A stretch of DNA of 42,603 nucleotides from Massilia sp. Root335 (GCF_001425685.1 NZ_LMCY01000018.1:3549-46151), one strand, 5' to 3'. Counted from the stretch's first letter, positions 7,700 to 16,995 are shown. Numbers and translations: made by a program. The notes: a model not told the origin generated them from the sequence alone.

Positions 7700-9502
7700 T
7701 CAGGCGAATTTCGCAGGGGTGTCGTTTGCTGCGTCCCGGGCCAAGAGGTCCTGCTGAGCTGTGATTTCGCGATAGCGGGCACTCACCTGATCTGGGGTCA
7801 ATCCAGAAGAAAACAACTGGTTCAACTCCTGTTTCAACACGTCCATCTTGACTTGCCTCACAGCACTTGTCAGCCATACGCGGTCGCTGTCGATATCCGA
7901 TTCGGGTTCCACCGCGATCGACGCAATCAGGTTGTCGTACTCGCTGCTCGTTTCCTTCAACTGCTCGGACAACGCGGCGAACGTACCGTTCGCTCCCAAT
8001 TCCTGCGCCATCGCCACGAGCTGGCGCAAGCGCTCGGCCTGCTCGACGCCGAAATGATCAAACGCGCGTAGCGCCGATTCATCCAGCCCCAATGCCAGCG
8101 CCGGATGCGCGACGAGGATGCGCGACATCTGCAATTCCAGGCCAACCGGTTCCGGCCGTCCCTGGCGCGGCGGTGCCTTGCGCGCAACCGCAACCGGCTT
8201 GGACAACTCGAACAACGCTTCGATCTCCGCCGGCGTTGACTCGGTGAGGTTCGCCAGGCCGCGCACGATCTGCAGGCGCAGCGCCGTCGGCGTCATCGAC
8301 TGCAACAGCGGCTTCGCATCGAACTGGACGCGCGCCCGGCCTTCCGGCGTATCGAGATCGTGTTCCGTCGTCACCTCGCGCAGCAGGAATTGCGACAGCG
8401 GCATCGCTTCGTTGATTTCCTGGGCGAACGCGTCCGCGCCGAATTCGCGCACATAGCTGTCCGGATCGTGTTCTTGCGGCAAGAACAGGAACCTGATCGT
8501 CTTGTTGTCCGTTACCTGGGGCAAACAGGCCTCCAGCGCACGGCGGGCGGCGCGGCGGCCGGCCTTGTCGCCGTCGAAACTGAAGATGACATTGTCCGTC
8601 TGGCGCAGCAGCTTTTGCACGTGGGTACTGGTACAAGCCGTGCCGAGCGTTGCCACGGCTTGCGGGAAGCCGAGCTGGGCCAGGGCGACGACGTCCATAT
8701 AACCTTCCGTCACCAGCACATAGCCGGCGTCGCGGATCGCCTGGCGCGCCTCGAACAGGCCGTATAACTCGTGACCTTTCTGGAACAGCGGCGTTTCCGG
8801 GGAGTTCAGGTACTTCGGTTCGCCGCCGTCGAGCACCCGGCCGCCGAAGCCGATCACCTGCCCTTTCGTGTTTCGGATCGGGAACATGATCCGTTCGCGG
8901 AAACGGTCGTACCGCTTCTTATTGCTGCCATCCTCGTCGACTTTATCGATGACGAGTCCGGATTCGACGAGCGCCAGCGCGTCGTAATCGCGGAAGACCG
9001 AGCGCAGGTTGTCCCAGCCGCCGGGCGCATAGCCGAGGCCGAAGCGGGCGGCCACTTCGCCCGTCAGGCCGCGGCCTTTTAGATAGGCAATGGCGTTCGG
9101 CGCGGCGCGCAACTGGGCGCGGTAGAAGTCGCAGGCCTGGTTCAACGCGTCCGACAGGGCCAGCGTCTGCGCCTGCTGGGCGGCGCGCTGGGCCGGCGGG
9201 ATCTTGTCGTCGGCCTGGGGTACCACCATGCCGACGCTTTGCGCCAGGTCCTTGACGGCGTCGACGAAACCCATGCCCGAATATTCGATCATGAAGCCGA
9301 TGGCGGTGCCATGGGCGCCGCAGCCGAAACAGTGATAAAACTGCTTGGTCGGGCTGACCGTAAAACTGGGGGATTTTTCGTTGTGAAACGGACAGAGCCC
9401 CATGTAATTGGCGCCGCCCTTTTTCAACTGCACGTAACGCCCCACCACGTCGACGATGTCAACGCGATTGAGCAAGTCGGTAATGAATGATTGCGGAATC
9501 AC
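7700..9502 (-). CDS. dnaG: DNA primase DnaG
   Basis: A 600-residue bacterial primase that lays RNA primers at the replication fork. The N-terminal CHC2 zinc-binding domain has C37, H40, C58 and C61 (CPFHNEKSPSF and FYHCFGCG). The catalytic core and TOPRIM domain follow, with VTEGYMDVVAL and the acidic FSFDGDKAGRRAA. The C-terminal 150 residues are the DnaB-helicase interaction domain. The start is GTG at 9502 (VIPQSFITDLLNRVDIVDVV), aligning with the usual N-terminus, though no Shine-Dalgarno is visible. A TATAGT on the minus strand (9532-9537) is a possible local promoter. It sits between the YqeY-like gene and rpoD in the macromolecular synthesis operon. Confidence 0.97.
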   Translation of the reverse strand: MIPQSFITDLLNRVDIVDVVGRYVQLKKGGANYMGLCPFHNEKSPSFTVSPTKQFYHCFGCGAHGTAIGFMIEYSGMGFVDAVKDLAQSVGMVVPQADDKIPPAQRAAQQAQTLALSDALNQACDFYRAQLRAAPNAIAYLKGRGLTGEVAARFGLGYAPGGWDNLRSVFRDYDALALVESGLVIDKVDEDGSNKKRYDRFRERIMFPIRNTKGQVIGFGGRVLDGGEPKYLNSPETPLFQKGHELYGLFEARQAIRDAGYVLVTEGYMDVVALAQLGFPQAVATLGTACTSTHVQKLLRQTDNVIFSFDGDKAGRRAARRALEACLPQVTDNKTIRFLFLPQEHDPDSYVREFGADAFAQEINEAMPLSQFLLREVTTEHDLDTPEGRARVQFDAKPLLQSMTPTALRLQIVRGLANLTESTPAEIEALFELSKPVAVARKAPPRQGRPEPVGLELQMSRILVAHPALALGLDESALRAFDHFGVEQAERLRQLVAMAQELGANGTFAALSEQLKETSSEYDNLIASIAVEPESDIDSDRVWLTSAVRQVKMDVLKQELNQLFSSGLTPDQVSARYREITAQQDLLARDAANDTPAKFA

Positions 9503-9663
9503 TTGATCTAACAGTATTTGTCTCAGGTCAGACTATACCGCAGGGCTCGTTACAAGTTGATTTGCAACAATGCAACATGGCGTTGCCGCTCCGGTGCATC
9601 AAAAACAGACACGGCCGTGGCAACGATGCCGCAGCCTTGTACAAGCATCAACCTGCGCAGGCA

Positions 9664-10113
9664 TCAAGCGCCAGCGAGGGCTTTCTTGACCTGGGCCGAG
9701 ACGGCCGTCATGTCGGCACGGCCGGCCAGTTTCGGTTTCAGGATGCCCATCACCTTGCCCATGTCCTGCGGACCGGCGGCGCCCGATACGGCGACCGCTG
9801 CAGCCACTTCGGCGGCGACTTCTTCATCCGACAGGCCGGCCGGCATATACGCCGCCAGCACGGTCAGTTCGGACTTTTCCTTGTCGGCCAGATCCTGGCG
9901 ACCACCACCTTCGAACTGGCTGATCGAATCCTTGCGCTGCTTGATCATCTTCTCGACGATGGCCACCACCTGCGCGTCATCCAGCTCGATGCGCTCGTCC
10001 ACTTCCTTGCGCTTGATCTCGGCGATCAAGAGACGGACGGTGGAAAGGCGCTCGCTGTCCTTGGCGCGCATCGCGGCTTTCATGTCGTCGGTGATTTGGT
10101 CTTTCAGGCTCAT
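9664..10113 (-). CDS. GatB/YqeY domain-containing protein
   Basis: A 149-residue soluble protein starting MSLKDQITDDMKAAMRAKD. It is a stand-alone YqeY fold, related to the tail domain of the GatB amidotransferase subunit that contacts tRNA. Conserved family stretches seen are RLLIAEIKRKEVDER, QRKDSISQFE and LKPKLAGRADM. Its own biochemical function is not established. The ATG at 10113 has GGAG 6 bases upstream; a longer frame from 10161 runs through the attenuator hairpin and is unlikely. Its place between rpsU and dnaG is conserved in many bacteria, suggesting a translation-linked role. Confidence 0.9.
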   Translation of the reverse strand: MSLKDQITDDMKAAMRAKDSERLSTVRLLIAEIKRKEVDERIELDDAQVVAIVEKMIKQRKDSISQFEGGGRQDLADKEKSELTVLAAYMPAGLSDEEVAAEVAAAVAVSGAAGPQDMGKVMGILKPKLAGRADMTAVSAQVKKALAGA

Positions 10114-10142
10114 GGAAACTCCATTCGATAGGGGCAAAAGGC

Positions 10143-10171
10143 AAAACCCGCTGCGGCACAACCGGAGCGGG
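10143..10171 (-). terminator. Attenuator/terminator between rpsU and the yqeY-like gene
   Basis: On the minus strand CCCGCT (10166-10171) pairs with AGCGGG (10147-10152), with further pairing possible inside the loop, followed by four U. By analogy with the terminator after rpsU in E. coli, partial termination would keep S21 output above primase and sigma factor. Confidence 0.55.
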
Positions 10172-10242
10172 CTTCGTCGAATTCAGGCCTTGCAAAGCCG
10201 GGACTGGCAATCGGCCGTCACCGGGTCAGGCGTGAACGTAAA

Positions 10243-10455
10243 TCAGTACAGCTTCTTCGGCAGTTGCTGGCTGCGGATGCGCTTGTAGTGACGCTTCACG
10301 GCAGCTGCCAGCTTGCGCTTGCGCTCTGCAGTCGGCTTCTCGTAGAACTCGCGAGCGCGCAGTTCCGTCAGCAGACCGGTTTTTTCGATAGTGCGCTTGA
10401 AGCGACGCATAGCGACTTCGAACGGCTCGTTTTCTTTAAGGCGGATAGTGGTCAT
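10243..10455 (-). CDS. rpsU: 30S ribosomal protein bS21
   Basis: A 70-residue basic protein starting [20 protein letters not shown] and ending SQQLPKKLY, the standard betaproteobacterial S21. It binds the 30S platform near the anti-Shine-Dalgarno end of 16S rRNA and assists initiation. The ATG at 10455 is fixed by family alignment. The 20 bases upstream are U-rich and contain no GGAG, GAGG or AAGG. It is the first gene of the rpsU-yqeY-dnaG-rpoD operon. TAGAAT on the minus strand at 10492-10497 is a possible -10. Confidence 0.97.
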   Translation of the reverse strand: MTTIRLKENEPFEVAMRRFKRTIEKTGLLTELRAREFYEKPTAERKRKLAAAVKRHYKRIRSQQLPKKLY

Positions 10456-10560
10456 GTAAAAATGAAACCGTTGGATTTAGGGAAGAACGAAATTCTAACA
10501 GCTTTTCAAGATCTGTGCGAAGTTTTTCATCAGTGTGTTTGTTGCCACATCGCAGCAGTT

Positions 10561-11772
10561 TCACTCGATCGCCCCACCCGCCGCGACGCCGGAAGCCCAT
10601 GCCCACTGGAAATTATATCCGCCGAGCCAGCCCGTGACGTCGACCGTCTCGCCGATGAAATACAGGCCCGGAATATTGTTCGCCATCATGGTCTGCTGTG
10701 ACAATTCGCGCGTGTCGACGCCGCCCAGCGTCACCTCGGCCTTCTTATAACCTTCCGATCCGGTCGGCACGATGGCCCAGCGGTTGATCGCATCGCCCAG
10801 CTTGCGCAATTTCGCATCTGCCATGTCGGGCAGGCGCGCATCCAGCGCGAAACCGTTGCCGAGCACCAGTCCCTCCGCCAGGCGGGTGGGCAGCCATTGC
10901 GACAAGACGTTACCCAGCTGCTTTTTCACTGTCGTCTTCATGCCGATCAGTTCTTCCGCCACATCCATTTCCGGCAGCAGGTTCAGCACGATGGGCGTGC
11001 CCGGCTGCCAGTAGCTGGAGATTTGCAGGATGGCCGGGCCGGACAGGCCGCGGTGCGTGAACAATAAATCTTCGCGGAAATAGCCGTACTTCGAATTTTT
11101 CCCTTTTTTCGAACCGGTGACGACGTCGACTTCCAGCGCGATGCCGGCCAGCGGCACGAACGGTTGCCAGCTGGGGCCGTCGAACGTCAGCGGCACGAGG
11201 CCGGGGCGCGTCTCGACGATCTTCAGGTCGAAGTGCTTCGCGATGCGGTAGCCCAGGTCGGTGGCGCCGATCTTCGGGATCGACAGGCCGCCCGTTGCGA
11301 CCACGACATTGCTGGCGAGGATGGGTTCGCCATCCGTGTCGATGCGGAAGCCGTCAGCGCTCCGCGTGACGCCGGCCACCTTGCACGGCATGCGCCAGTG
11401 GACGCCGCCCGCGTCGCATTCGGCCTTGAGCATCGCGATGATCTGTTCGGACGAGTCGTCGCAGAACAGCTGGCCGCGGTGCTTCTCGTGGTACGCGATG
11501 CGGTGCTTCTTGACGAGCGCGAGGAAATCGTGGGGCGTGTAGCGCGACAGCGCGCTGCGGCAGAAATGCGGATTCTCGGACAGGAAATTCTGCGGGCCGG
11601 CGTTGATGTTGGTGAAGTTGCAGCGGCCGCCGCCCGAGATGCGGATTTTTTCGGCGAGCTTGCCGGCGTGGTCGACCAGCAGGACGCGCTTGCCGCGCCG
11701 GGCCGCGGTGGCGGCGCACATCATGCCGGCGGCGCCGGCGCCGATGATCGCCACGTCGTAGTGTTTTGCCAT
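10561..11772 (-). CDS. NAD(P)/FAD-dependent oxidoreductase, YhiN/HI0933 family
   Basis: A 403-residue flavoprotein. The N-terminal dinucleotide-binding motif GAGAAGMMCAATAARRG (residues 11-27) is followed by the family signature KIRISGGGRCNFTN. A second FAD contact lies near the C-terminus (GLYFIGETVDVTGWLGGYN). Known: this family (TIGR00275, which includes BaiN-like flavoproteins) binds FAD, but the physiological substrate of most members is unknown. The ATG at 11772 matches the family N-terminus (MAKHYDVAIIG). Its neighbours, rpsU downstream and YbiB upstream, do not suggest a pathway. Confidence 0.88.
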   Translation of the reverse strand: MAKHYDVAIIGAGAAGMMCAATAARRGKRVLLVDHAGKLAEKIRISGGGRCNFTNINAGPQNFLSENPHFCRSALSRYTPHDFLALVKKHRIAYHEKHRGQLFCDDSSEQIIAMLKAECDAGGVHWRMPCKVAGVTRSADGFRIDTDGEPILASNVVVATGGLSIPKIGATDLGYRIAKHFDLKIVETRPGLVPLTFDGPSWQPFVPLAGIALEVDVVTGSKKGKNSKYGYFREDLLFTHRGLSGPAILQISSYWQPGTPIVLNLLPEMDVAEELIGMKTTVKKQLGNVLSQWLPTRLAEGLVLGNGFALDARLPDMADAKLRKLGDAINRWAIVPTGSEGYKKAEVTLGGVDTRELSQQTMMANNIPGLYFIGETVDVTGWLGGYNFQWAWASGVAAGGAIE

Positions 11773-11892
11773 GCCTCTTCCGTAAATGCTGCGCGCAAAA
11801 GGCGTGATTGTACGTCACCGGCATGGAAAACCGTGCATAGGTTCATCGCCTATCCGGGGCAGTCGTGGGCACGTTCGCGTCACCGATGTGCT

Positions 11893-11919
11893 TGGTGGGC
11901 ACAGGGTGCCCACCCTACG
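11893..11919. repeat. Intergenic repeat family B, copy 1
   Basis: The sequence ggtgggcacagggtgcccac followed by cctacg forms a hairpin (GTGGGCAC/GTGCCCAC around a short loop). It recurs at 21014-21080 and 25606-25686. It lies in the 200-base gap between the YhiN-type gene and ybiB, where I see no gene. Confidence 0.75.
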
Positions 11920-11974
11920 GCGTTTTCGACGAATTAGACGGTGCGTTCGGCGCGTGGACGGCAGAGCCGTTTAC

Positions 11975-12961
11975 CTACCCGCGCAACCCGCTGGCGACTT
12001 TCACGCATTGCGCCACCTGCGCCGCGATCGGCGGCGGCACGGGCTGTTCGCCCCGCAGCGCGCGAGCGATCCAGTCGGCGGTGGCGGCCGCGTCGCGGCC
12101 TTCCGGGGCCGGCGCCAGCTCGTCGGTCGGGGCGTCGCGCTCGACCAGCAACGTCTTTTGGCCGGCGTGGAACCAGTTGATTTCCTGGGCGCGGTTGGCG
12201 TTCGCCACCGTCTCGCCTTCAGTGCCGCGCATGAGGAAGGCGTCGCCGCGCGGGTGCGGGGCGGCGGCCTGAAAATAGTCGGTCAGCATCGCCAGGTATT
12301 CCGGATGCGTGTACGACACGAGCCGCAGCGCCGGGCGCTCGAACGGTTGCAGGATCTTGACGAGGGTGTGCGTGGAATTGCGCACGCCGAGGATGCGGCG
12401 CAGCGACAGCTGGTGCGCCAGTTCCGGTGCCAGCCGTTCGATCGGCATGAAGCACGGTTTCTTGTCCGCGAAGGCGTCGAGCATGTCGGCCGTGGAACCG
12501 ACGGGGCCGATGCCCATTTCGGCGAAGATCTCGGCCGTCGTCACCCGCCCCGGATCTTCCTGGACGCCATGCACGAGCACCGGCACGCCCTCGCGCGCCA
12601 GCAGCAGGGCCAGCAGCGGCGTCAGGTTGGCCAGCTTGCGCGCGCCGTTGTAGCTGGGGATCAGCACGGGCGCGAAGGCGCCGGGCGGCGCGGGCAACGG
12701 CGCGAACGAGGCTTCCGCCGCGTCCATGAAGCCGGCGATTTCTTCCACCGATTCGCCCTTGATGCGCATCGCGAGCAGGATGCCGCCCAGTTCCAGGTCG
12801 GACACCCGCCCGTCGAGTATCGCGCCGTAGAGCAGCTTCGCGTCCTCGCGCGTCATGCTGCGCGCGCCCTTCACGCCGCGGCCGATCTCCTTGATGAAGC
12901 GGGCGGCGGCAAACGATTCCGGGTTCCCGGGTGTGGTGGTCGTATCCATGGATGACAGCAT
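11975..12961 (-). CDS. ybiB: YbiB-family protein (anthranilate phosphoribosyltransferase-like)
   Basis: A 328-residue protein related to TrpD. Residues 20-90 form the alpha-helical N-terminal domain (EIGRGVKGARSMTREDAKLL), followed by the nucleoside-phosphorylase-like domain. The TrpD phosphoribosyl-pyrophosphate loop (GTGGD) is replaced by IPSYNGARKLANLTPLLALL, which argues against anthranilate transferase activity. Known: E. coli YbiB keeps the TrpD fold but binds nucleic acid. Start choice is between ATG at 12961 and ATG at 12949 (MDTTTTPG); neither has a good Shine-Dalgarno. It is divergent from the DAHP synthase gene. Both touch aromatic biosynthesis by homology, but a joint role is only a suggestion. 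Confidence 0.82.
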   Translation of the reverse strand: MLSSMDTTTTPGNPESFAAARFIKEIGRGVKGARSMTREDAKLLYGAILDGRVSDLELGGILLAMRIKGESVEEIAGFMDAAEASFAPLPAPPGAFAPVLIPSYNGARKLANLTPLLALLLAREGVPVLVHGVQEDPGRVTTAEIFAEMGIGPVGSTADMLDAFADKKPCFMPIERLAPELAHQLSLRRILGVRNSTHTLVKILQPFERPALRLVSYTHPEYLAMLTDYFQAAAPHPRGDAFLMRGTEGETVANANRAQEINWFHAGQKTLLVERDAPTDELAPAPEGRDAAATADWIARALRGEQPVPPPIAAQVAQCVKVASGLRG

Positions 12962-13069
12962 ACCATCCCGCGCCGGCCCTCACCGATGCGAGTTTTTTGG
13001 GCAAGAGGGTGCAGGATGGCCGAATTCAGGCTAGACTCATTGATCCCTCAGGAACAAACAAGACTTGCC

Positions 13070-14131
13070 ATGCTGATCACGCCCGATATCGAAAATACCA
13101 ACGTCACCTCGTTCGCGACCATGCCGACGCCCAGCGCGCTGCACAAGAAACTGCCGCTGACGGACAAGGCCTTCACCACCGTGATGAAGGGCCGCGAGAC
13201 CCTGCGCAACATCCTCGACCGCAAGGACAAGCGCCTGTTCGTCGTCGTCGGTCCCTGCTCGATCCACGACCCGGTCGCGGGCCTCGACTATGCGCGCCGC
13301 CTCAAGGCGCTGCAGGCCGAGGTGCAGGATACGATGGTGCTCGTGATGCGCGTGTATTTCGAAAAGCCGCGCACGACGACCGGCTGGAAGGGTTATATCA
13401 ACGACCCGTTCATGGACGACTCGTTCCGCGTCGACGTCGGCATGGAGCGCGCGCGCCAGTTCCTGCTCGACGTGTGCGAGCTGGGCCTGCCGACCGCCAC
13501 CGAGGCGCTCGACCCGATTTCTCCGCAATACCTGGGCGACCTGATCGCCTGGACCGCGATCGGCGCGCGCACGACGGAATCGCAGACGCACCGCGAGATG
13601 TCGTCCGGCCTGTCGACGCCCGTCGGCTTCAAGAACGGCACCGACGGCGACGTCAGCATCGCCGTCAACGCCGTGTTGTCCTCGTCCAGCCCGCACTCCT
13701 TCCTGGGCATCAACGACCAGGGCAGCGTGTCGATCGTGCGCACCAGCGGCAATGCCTATGGCCACGTCGTGCTGCGCGGCGGCGGCGGGCGCCCGAACTA
13801 CGACTCGGTATCCGTCGCGATTGCCGAACAGGCGCTCAAGAAGGCCGGCCTGCCCGCGAACCTCGTCGTCGACTGCTCGCACGCCAACAGCTATAAAAAG
13901 CCGGAACTGCAGCCGCTCGTCATGTCGGACGTCATCCAGCAGATCAAGCACGGCAACCAGTCGCTCGTCGGCGTGATGATCGAGTCGAACATCGTCGGCG
14001 GCAGCCAGCCGATCCCGGGCGACCTGACGCAGCTGAAGTACGGCTGCTCGGTCACGGACGGCTGCATCGCCTGGGACGACACGGAGGCCATGCTGCGCAG
14101 CGCGCACCAGGAATTGCTGCAGCGGGCGTGA
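13070..14131 (+). CDS. aroG: 3-deoxy-7-phosphoheptulonate (DAHP) synthase, class I
   Basis: A 353-residue enzyme joining phosphoenolpyruvate and erythrose 4-phosphate, the first step of the shikimate pathway. Class I AroF/G/H signatures are present: VVVGPCSIHDPVAGLDYA, FEKPRTTTGWKGYINDP, RTTESQTHREMSSGLS and VDCSHANSYKKPELQ (metal and phosphate ligands). The AroG-type N-terminal segment that carries feedback regulation is present, but which aromatic amino acid it senses cannot be read off. I start at MLITPDIENTN (13070); a possible -10 TAGACT at 13032-13037 would put the transcript start after the alternative ATG at 13016. It is a single gene with no attached operon. Confidence 0.95.
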   Translation: MLITPDIENTNVTSFATMPTPSALHKKLPLTDKAFTTVMKGRETLRNILDRKDKRLFVVVGPCSIHDPVAGLDYARRLKALQAEVQDTMVLVMRVYFEKPRTTTGWKGYINDPFMDDSFRVDVGMERARQFLLDVCELGLPTATEALDPISPQYLGDLIAWTAIGARTTESQTHREMSSGLSTPVGFKNGTDGDVSIAVNAVLSSSSPHSFLGINDQGSVSIVRTSGNAYGHVVLRGGGGRPNYDSVSVAIAEQALKKAGLPANLVVDCSHANSYKKPELQPLVMSDVIQQIKHGNQSLVGVMIESNIVGGSQPIPGDLTQLKYGCSVTDGCIAWDDTEAMLRSAHQELLQRA

Positions 14132-14181
14132 TGCCCTGGGGCCTTGCGCCCAAGTTCGGGATGCGCCGCGATCGCGCGCGC

Positions 14182-14212
14182 AACTTGGGTCCCCGCCTGC
14201 GCGGGGACGACG
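14182..14212. repeat. Intergenic repeat family A, copy 1
   Basis: The stretch aacttgggtccccgcctgcg plus cggggacgacg forms a tight GC-rich hairpin (GTCCCCGC/GCGGGGAC). An almost identical copy lies at 14344-14374, and diverged or inverted copies at 14296-14325, 25751-25780 and 25821-25850. Confidence 0.85.
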
Positions 14213-14215
14213 GGT

Positions 14216-14300
14216 TTCTACAAATGCATGAGGTAATTCGTCGTTCTACAACTGCATGATGTAAATTCGTCGCTCTACAAGTGAGCGACGTAATTCGTCG
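14216..14300. repeat. Three tandem 28-29 bp units
   Basis: Three consecutive units (14216-14243, 14244-14272, 14273-14300) follow the pattern ttctacaa.tgcatgatgta then attcgtcg. The third is the most diverged. The array sits between two copies of repeat family A, and its last five bases begin the inverted copy. No spacers or leader suggest a CRISPR. Confidence 0.8.
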
Positions 14301-14325
14301 TTCCTGCGCAGGCAGGAACCCAATT
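14296..14325. repeat. Intergenic repeat family A, diverged inverted copy
   Basis: cgtcgttcctgcgcaggcag followed by gaacccaa is the reverse-complement form of family A, with GTTCCTGC/GCAGGAAC-type arms in place of the more GC-rich arms. Confidence 0.7.
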
Positions 14326-14343
14326 TTTGACTTATGGCCGCAG

Positions 14344-14374
14344 AACTTGGGTCCCCGCCTGCGCGGGGACGACG
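14344..14374. repeat. Intergenic repeat family A, copy 2
   Basis: Identical over 31 bases to the copy at 14182-14212 (aacttgggtccccgcctgcg then cggggacgacg). It lies just downstream of the stop of the TPR protein gene, where its hairpin could help 3'-end formation. Confidence 0.85.
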
Positions 14375-14390
14375 TTAACGCTGCCGGCAT

Positions 14391-15752
14391 TTACATCGGC
14401 CGCATCGGAGCCAGGTCCGCGAGCGCGCCGGCCACGTCCTGGATCACCTCACCCCACGCGCCGTCGCGGCGCTGGCGGAACAGGCGCATCACGTGCGGAT
14501 ACCAGGGCGTGTCCGCGCGGTCCGCGAGCCAGCGCCAGTCCGTCTGCCACGCCGGCAGCAGTACCCAGCACGGTTTGCCGAGCGCCCCGGCCAGGTGGGC
14601 GCAGGCCGTATCGACCGTGATCACGAGATCCAGGCCGGCGATCAGCGCGGCCGTGTCGGCGAAGTCCTCGATCGCCGGCGCCAGGTCGACCACACCTTCC
14701 TTTGCCTCGTCCTCGCCCGGCCCTTTCTGCAGGCTGAACCAGCGTACGCCGCGCACCCGCAGCAGCGGCGCCAGCGTCGCGAGACCGGGCAGCGAACGCG
14801 CGGCATCGTTCTCGAAGCGCGGATTGCCCTTCCACACGAGGCCTATCTTCATCTCGTCCGGCGCGGCCGCCAGCAGCGGCGCAAGGCGCGCGCTGCGTGC
14901 GCGGTCCGGCGCGAGGTACGGCAGCGCGGCCGGCACCGTATCGACCGTCGTGCGGAAATGCAGCGGGAGGCTGAGCGGCGCGGCCCATACGTCCCAATCG
15001 GCGCGCTCGAACGACCGGTCGAGCGGAATGATCTCGTCCGCGCCGCGCAGGCTGCCGAACAGGGCGACCAGCCCCGGGTGGCACAGCACGCCCACGCGCG
15101 CGGCGCCGGCGGCCTTCAGTTGGTCGCAGTAGCGGCAGAACTGGATCATGTCGCCATGGCCTGCTTCCACGCCGACGAGGATGCGCCGTCCCGCCGGCGG
15201 CCCGCCGTCCAAGCGCGGCAGGCGCAGGTAATCCTGCATCGGCGCCAGCCAGTCGCGCGCTTCCAGGCGCATCCAGCCTTCGTCCCAGCGGCCCTGGCGC
15301 AGCAGGACGTAGGCCAGGTTGAACGCGGCCTTGCGGTAATCCGGATCGAGCGCCAGCGCGCGGCGGTAGCAGGCTTCCGCGTCATCCTCGCGGCCGGCGG
15401 CGGCGAGCGCCATGCCGCGGTTCGACAGCAGCGCGGGCGACACCGGGAGGAACGCCGGCACGGCATCGTAGACGGCCAGCGCGGCGTCGGCGCGGTGCCG
15501 CGCCGTGAGCATGGCGCCGAGGTTCAGGTACGTCTGCAACGCGTGCGGCGCGAGCGCGATGGCACGGCGGTAGTGGGTCTCGGCGGCGTCGACGTCGCCG
15601 CCGGCGGCGAGCGCGAAGGCGAGGTTGGCGTGGACGGCCGCCGCATCCGGATCGAGCGCCAGCGCGGCGCGCAGGGCATCCCGGGCGGCGGCATGGTCGC
15701 CCGCGTCGAGGTGCGCGCGGGCCGCGTGGAACAGGGATTCGGCGGGCGTCAT
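14391..15752 (-). CDS. TPR-repeat protein with glycosyltransferase-like C-terminus
   Basis: A 453-residue protein. The first 150 residues contain at least four tetratricopeptide repeats (for example [20 protein letters not shown]). From about 190 the sequence resembles the GT9/GT41-type fold found after TPRs in bacterial O-GlcNAc-transferase-like proteins: [38 protein letters not shown] and a nucleotide-sugar-like [20 protein letters not shown]. No signal peptide is seen, so it is probably cytoplasmic. The substrate is unknown; it could be an inactive scaffold. It starts at ATG 15752, divergent from tsaD. Confidence 0.8.
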   Translation of the reverse strand: MTPAESLFHAARAHLDAGDHAAARDALRAALALDPDAAAVHANLAFALAAGGDVDAAETHYRRAIALAPHALQTYLNLGAMLTARHRADAALAVYDAVPAFLPVSPALLSNRGMALAAAGREDDAEACYRRALALDPDYRKAAFNLAYVLLRQGRWDEGWMRLEARDWLAPMQDYLRLPRLDGGPPAGRRILVGVEAGHGDMIQFCRYCDQLKAAGAARVGVLCHPGLVALFGSLRGADEIIPLDRSFERADWDVWAAPLSLPLHFRTTVDTVPAALPYLAPDRARSARLAPLLAAAPDEMKIGLVWKGNPRFENDAARSLPGLATLAPLLRVRGVRWFSLQKGPGEDEAKEGVVDLAPAIEDFADTAALIAGLDLVITVDTACAHLAGALGKPCWVLLPAWQTDWRWLADRADTPWYPHVMRLFRQRRDGAWGEVIQDVAGALADLAPMRPM

Positions 15753-15797
15753 GCGGAGGGCTGTGCTTGGCGGTGCTCGATTTTAGCCGATGCGAGG

Positions 15798-15803
15798 TAC
15801 AAT
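15798..15803 (+). promoter_or_regulatory. Candidate -10 box of tsaD
   Basis: TACAAT lies 64 bases before the tsaD ATG, in the 114-base gap shared with the divergent TPR gene. No strong -35 is visible at 17 bases (GCTCGA). Confidence 0.4.
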
Positions 15804-15866
15804 GGCGGATTGCGCGCCGCGAAGGCAGCGGCCATCTTGTCTTCCTCATACTGTTCCTGCTTGCCC

Positions 15867-16904
15867 ATGATTGTCCTCGGCGTCGAATCCTCCTGCGATG
15901 AAACCGGCCTGGCTCTGTACGACACGGAGCACGGCCTGCTGGCCCACGCACTGCACTCGCAGGTCGCGATGCATGAGGAGTACGGCGGCGTCGTGCCGGA
16001 ACTGGCGTCGCGCGACCACATCCGGCGCGCCTTGCCGCTGCTGGAACAGGTGCTCGCGCAGGCCGACCTGCCGCTGGAGCGCATCGACGCCATCGCCTAC
16101 ACGCAGGGCCCGGGCCTGGCCGGCGCGCTGCTGGTCGGGTCGTCCGTCGCGTGCAGCCTCGCGCTCGCGCTGGACAAGCCGGTGCTGGGCGTGCACCACC
16201 TCGAAGGCCATCTGCTGTCGCCGCTCCTGGCCAGCGAGCGGCCGGAATTCCCGTTCGTCGCCCTGCTCGTCTCGGGCGGCCACACGCAGCTGATGCGCGT
16301 GGACGGCGTCGGCCGCTACACGCTGCTGGGCGAGACGCTGGACGACGCGGCCGGCGAGGCCTTCGACAAATCGGCCAAGCTGCTGGGGCTCGGCTATCCG
16401 GGCGGTCCGGCGATCTCGCGGCTGGCGGAATTCGGCGATCCGGAAGCATATAAACTGCCGCGCCCGATGCTGCACTCGAAGGACTTCAATTTCAGCTTCT
16501 CGGGCCTGAAAACGGCCGTGCTCACGGTCGTGAAGAACAGTGCTACCGACATCACCAACGTGTGCGAGCAGGACAAGGCCAACATCGCGCGCGGCTTCGT
16601 CGATGCCATCGTCGACGTGCTGACGGCGAAGTGCGTGTCCGCGCTCAAGCACACGGGCCTGAAGCGCCTCGTGATCGCCGGCGGCGTGGGCGCCAACCGC
16701 CAGCTGCGCGCGTCGCTGGATGCGGCGGCGGCCAAGAAACGGTTCAAGGTGTATTACCCGGAGCTGGAATTCTGCACCGACAACGGCGCGATGATCGCGT
16801 TCGCGGGCGCGCTGCGGCTGGAGCGCAATCCCGAGGCGGCGCAGCGCGATTACGCATTCAATGTGCGGCCGCGCTGGCCGCTGGACGAGATCGAACCCGC
16901 CTGA
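15867..16904 (+). CDS. tsaD: tRNA N6-threonylcarbamoyladenosine transferase TsaD
   Basis: A 345-residue Kae1/TsaD protein that, with TsaB and TsaE, transfers threonylcarbamoyl to A37 of ANN-decoding tRNAs. The N-terminus [19 protein letters not shown] is diagnostic. The metal-binding histidines H111 and H115 sit in GVHHLEGH, and the ATP-binding loops include VSGGHTQL and [13 protein letters not shown]. The length matches the family (about 340). TsaE is encoded at 33333. The ATG at 15867 lacks a strong Shine-Dalgarno but is fixed by alignment. Longer in-frame readings from 14493 are antisense shadow. In many proteobacteria tsaD lies next to rpsU; here four genes intervene. Confidence 0.97.
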   Translation: MIVLGVESSCDETGLALYDTEHGLLAHALHSQVAMHEEYGGVVPELASRDHIRRALPLLEQVLAQADLPLERIDAIAYTQGPGLAGALLVGSSVACSLALALDKPVLGVHHLEGHLLSPLLASERPEFPFVALLVSGGHTQLMRVDGVGRYTLLGETLDDAAGEAFDKSAKLLGLGYPGGPAISRLAEFGDPEAYKLPRPMLHSKDFNFSFSGLKTAVLTVVKNSATDITNVCEQDKANIARGFVDAIVDVLTAKCVSALKHTGLKRLVIAGGVGANRQLRASLDAAAAKKRFKVYYPELEFCTDNGAMIAFAGALRLERNPEAAQRDYAFNVRPRWPLDEIEPA

Positions 16905-16995
16905 TACGGAAAGAGGCGGCCGGACGCCGGCGCGGCGACGCGCGCCGCTTCTGCCAGGCGGCCGTTCCGGACACTGTTCCGGTGAACTTGTTAGC

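Noticed and set aside
11975..12961. Anthranilate phosphoribosyltransferase (TrpD)
   Set aside because: The overall fold matches, but the GTGGD phosphoribosyl-pyrophosphate loop is absent; YbiB fits better.
14216..14300. Possible CRISPR array
   Set aside because: Three contiguous 28-29 bp units have no spacers between them and no cas genes are present; it is a plain tandem repeat.
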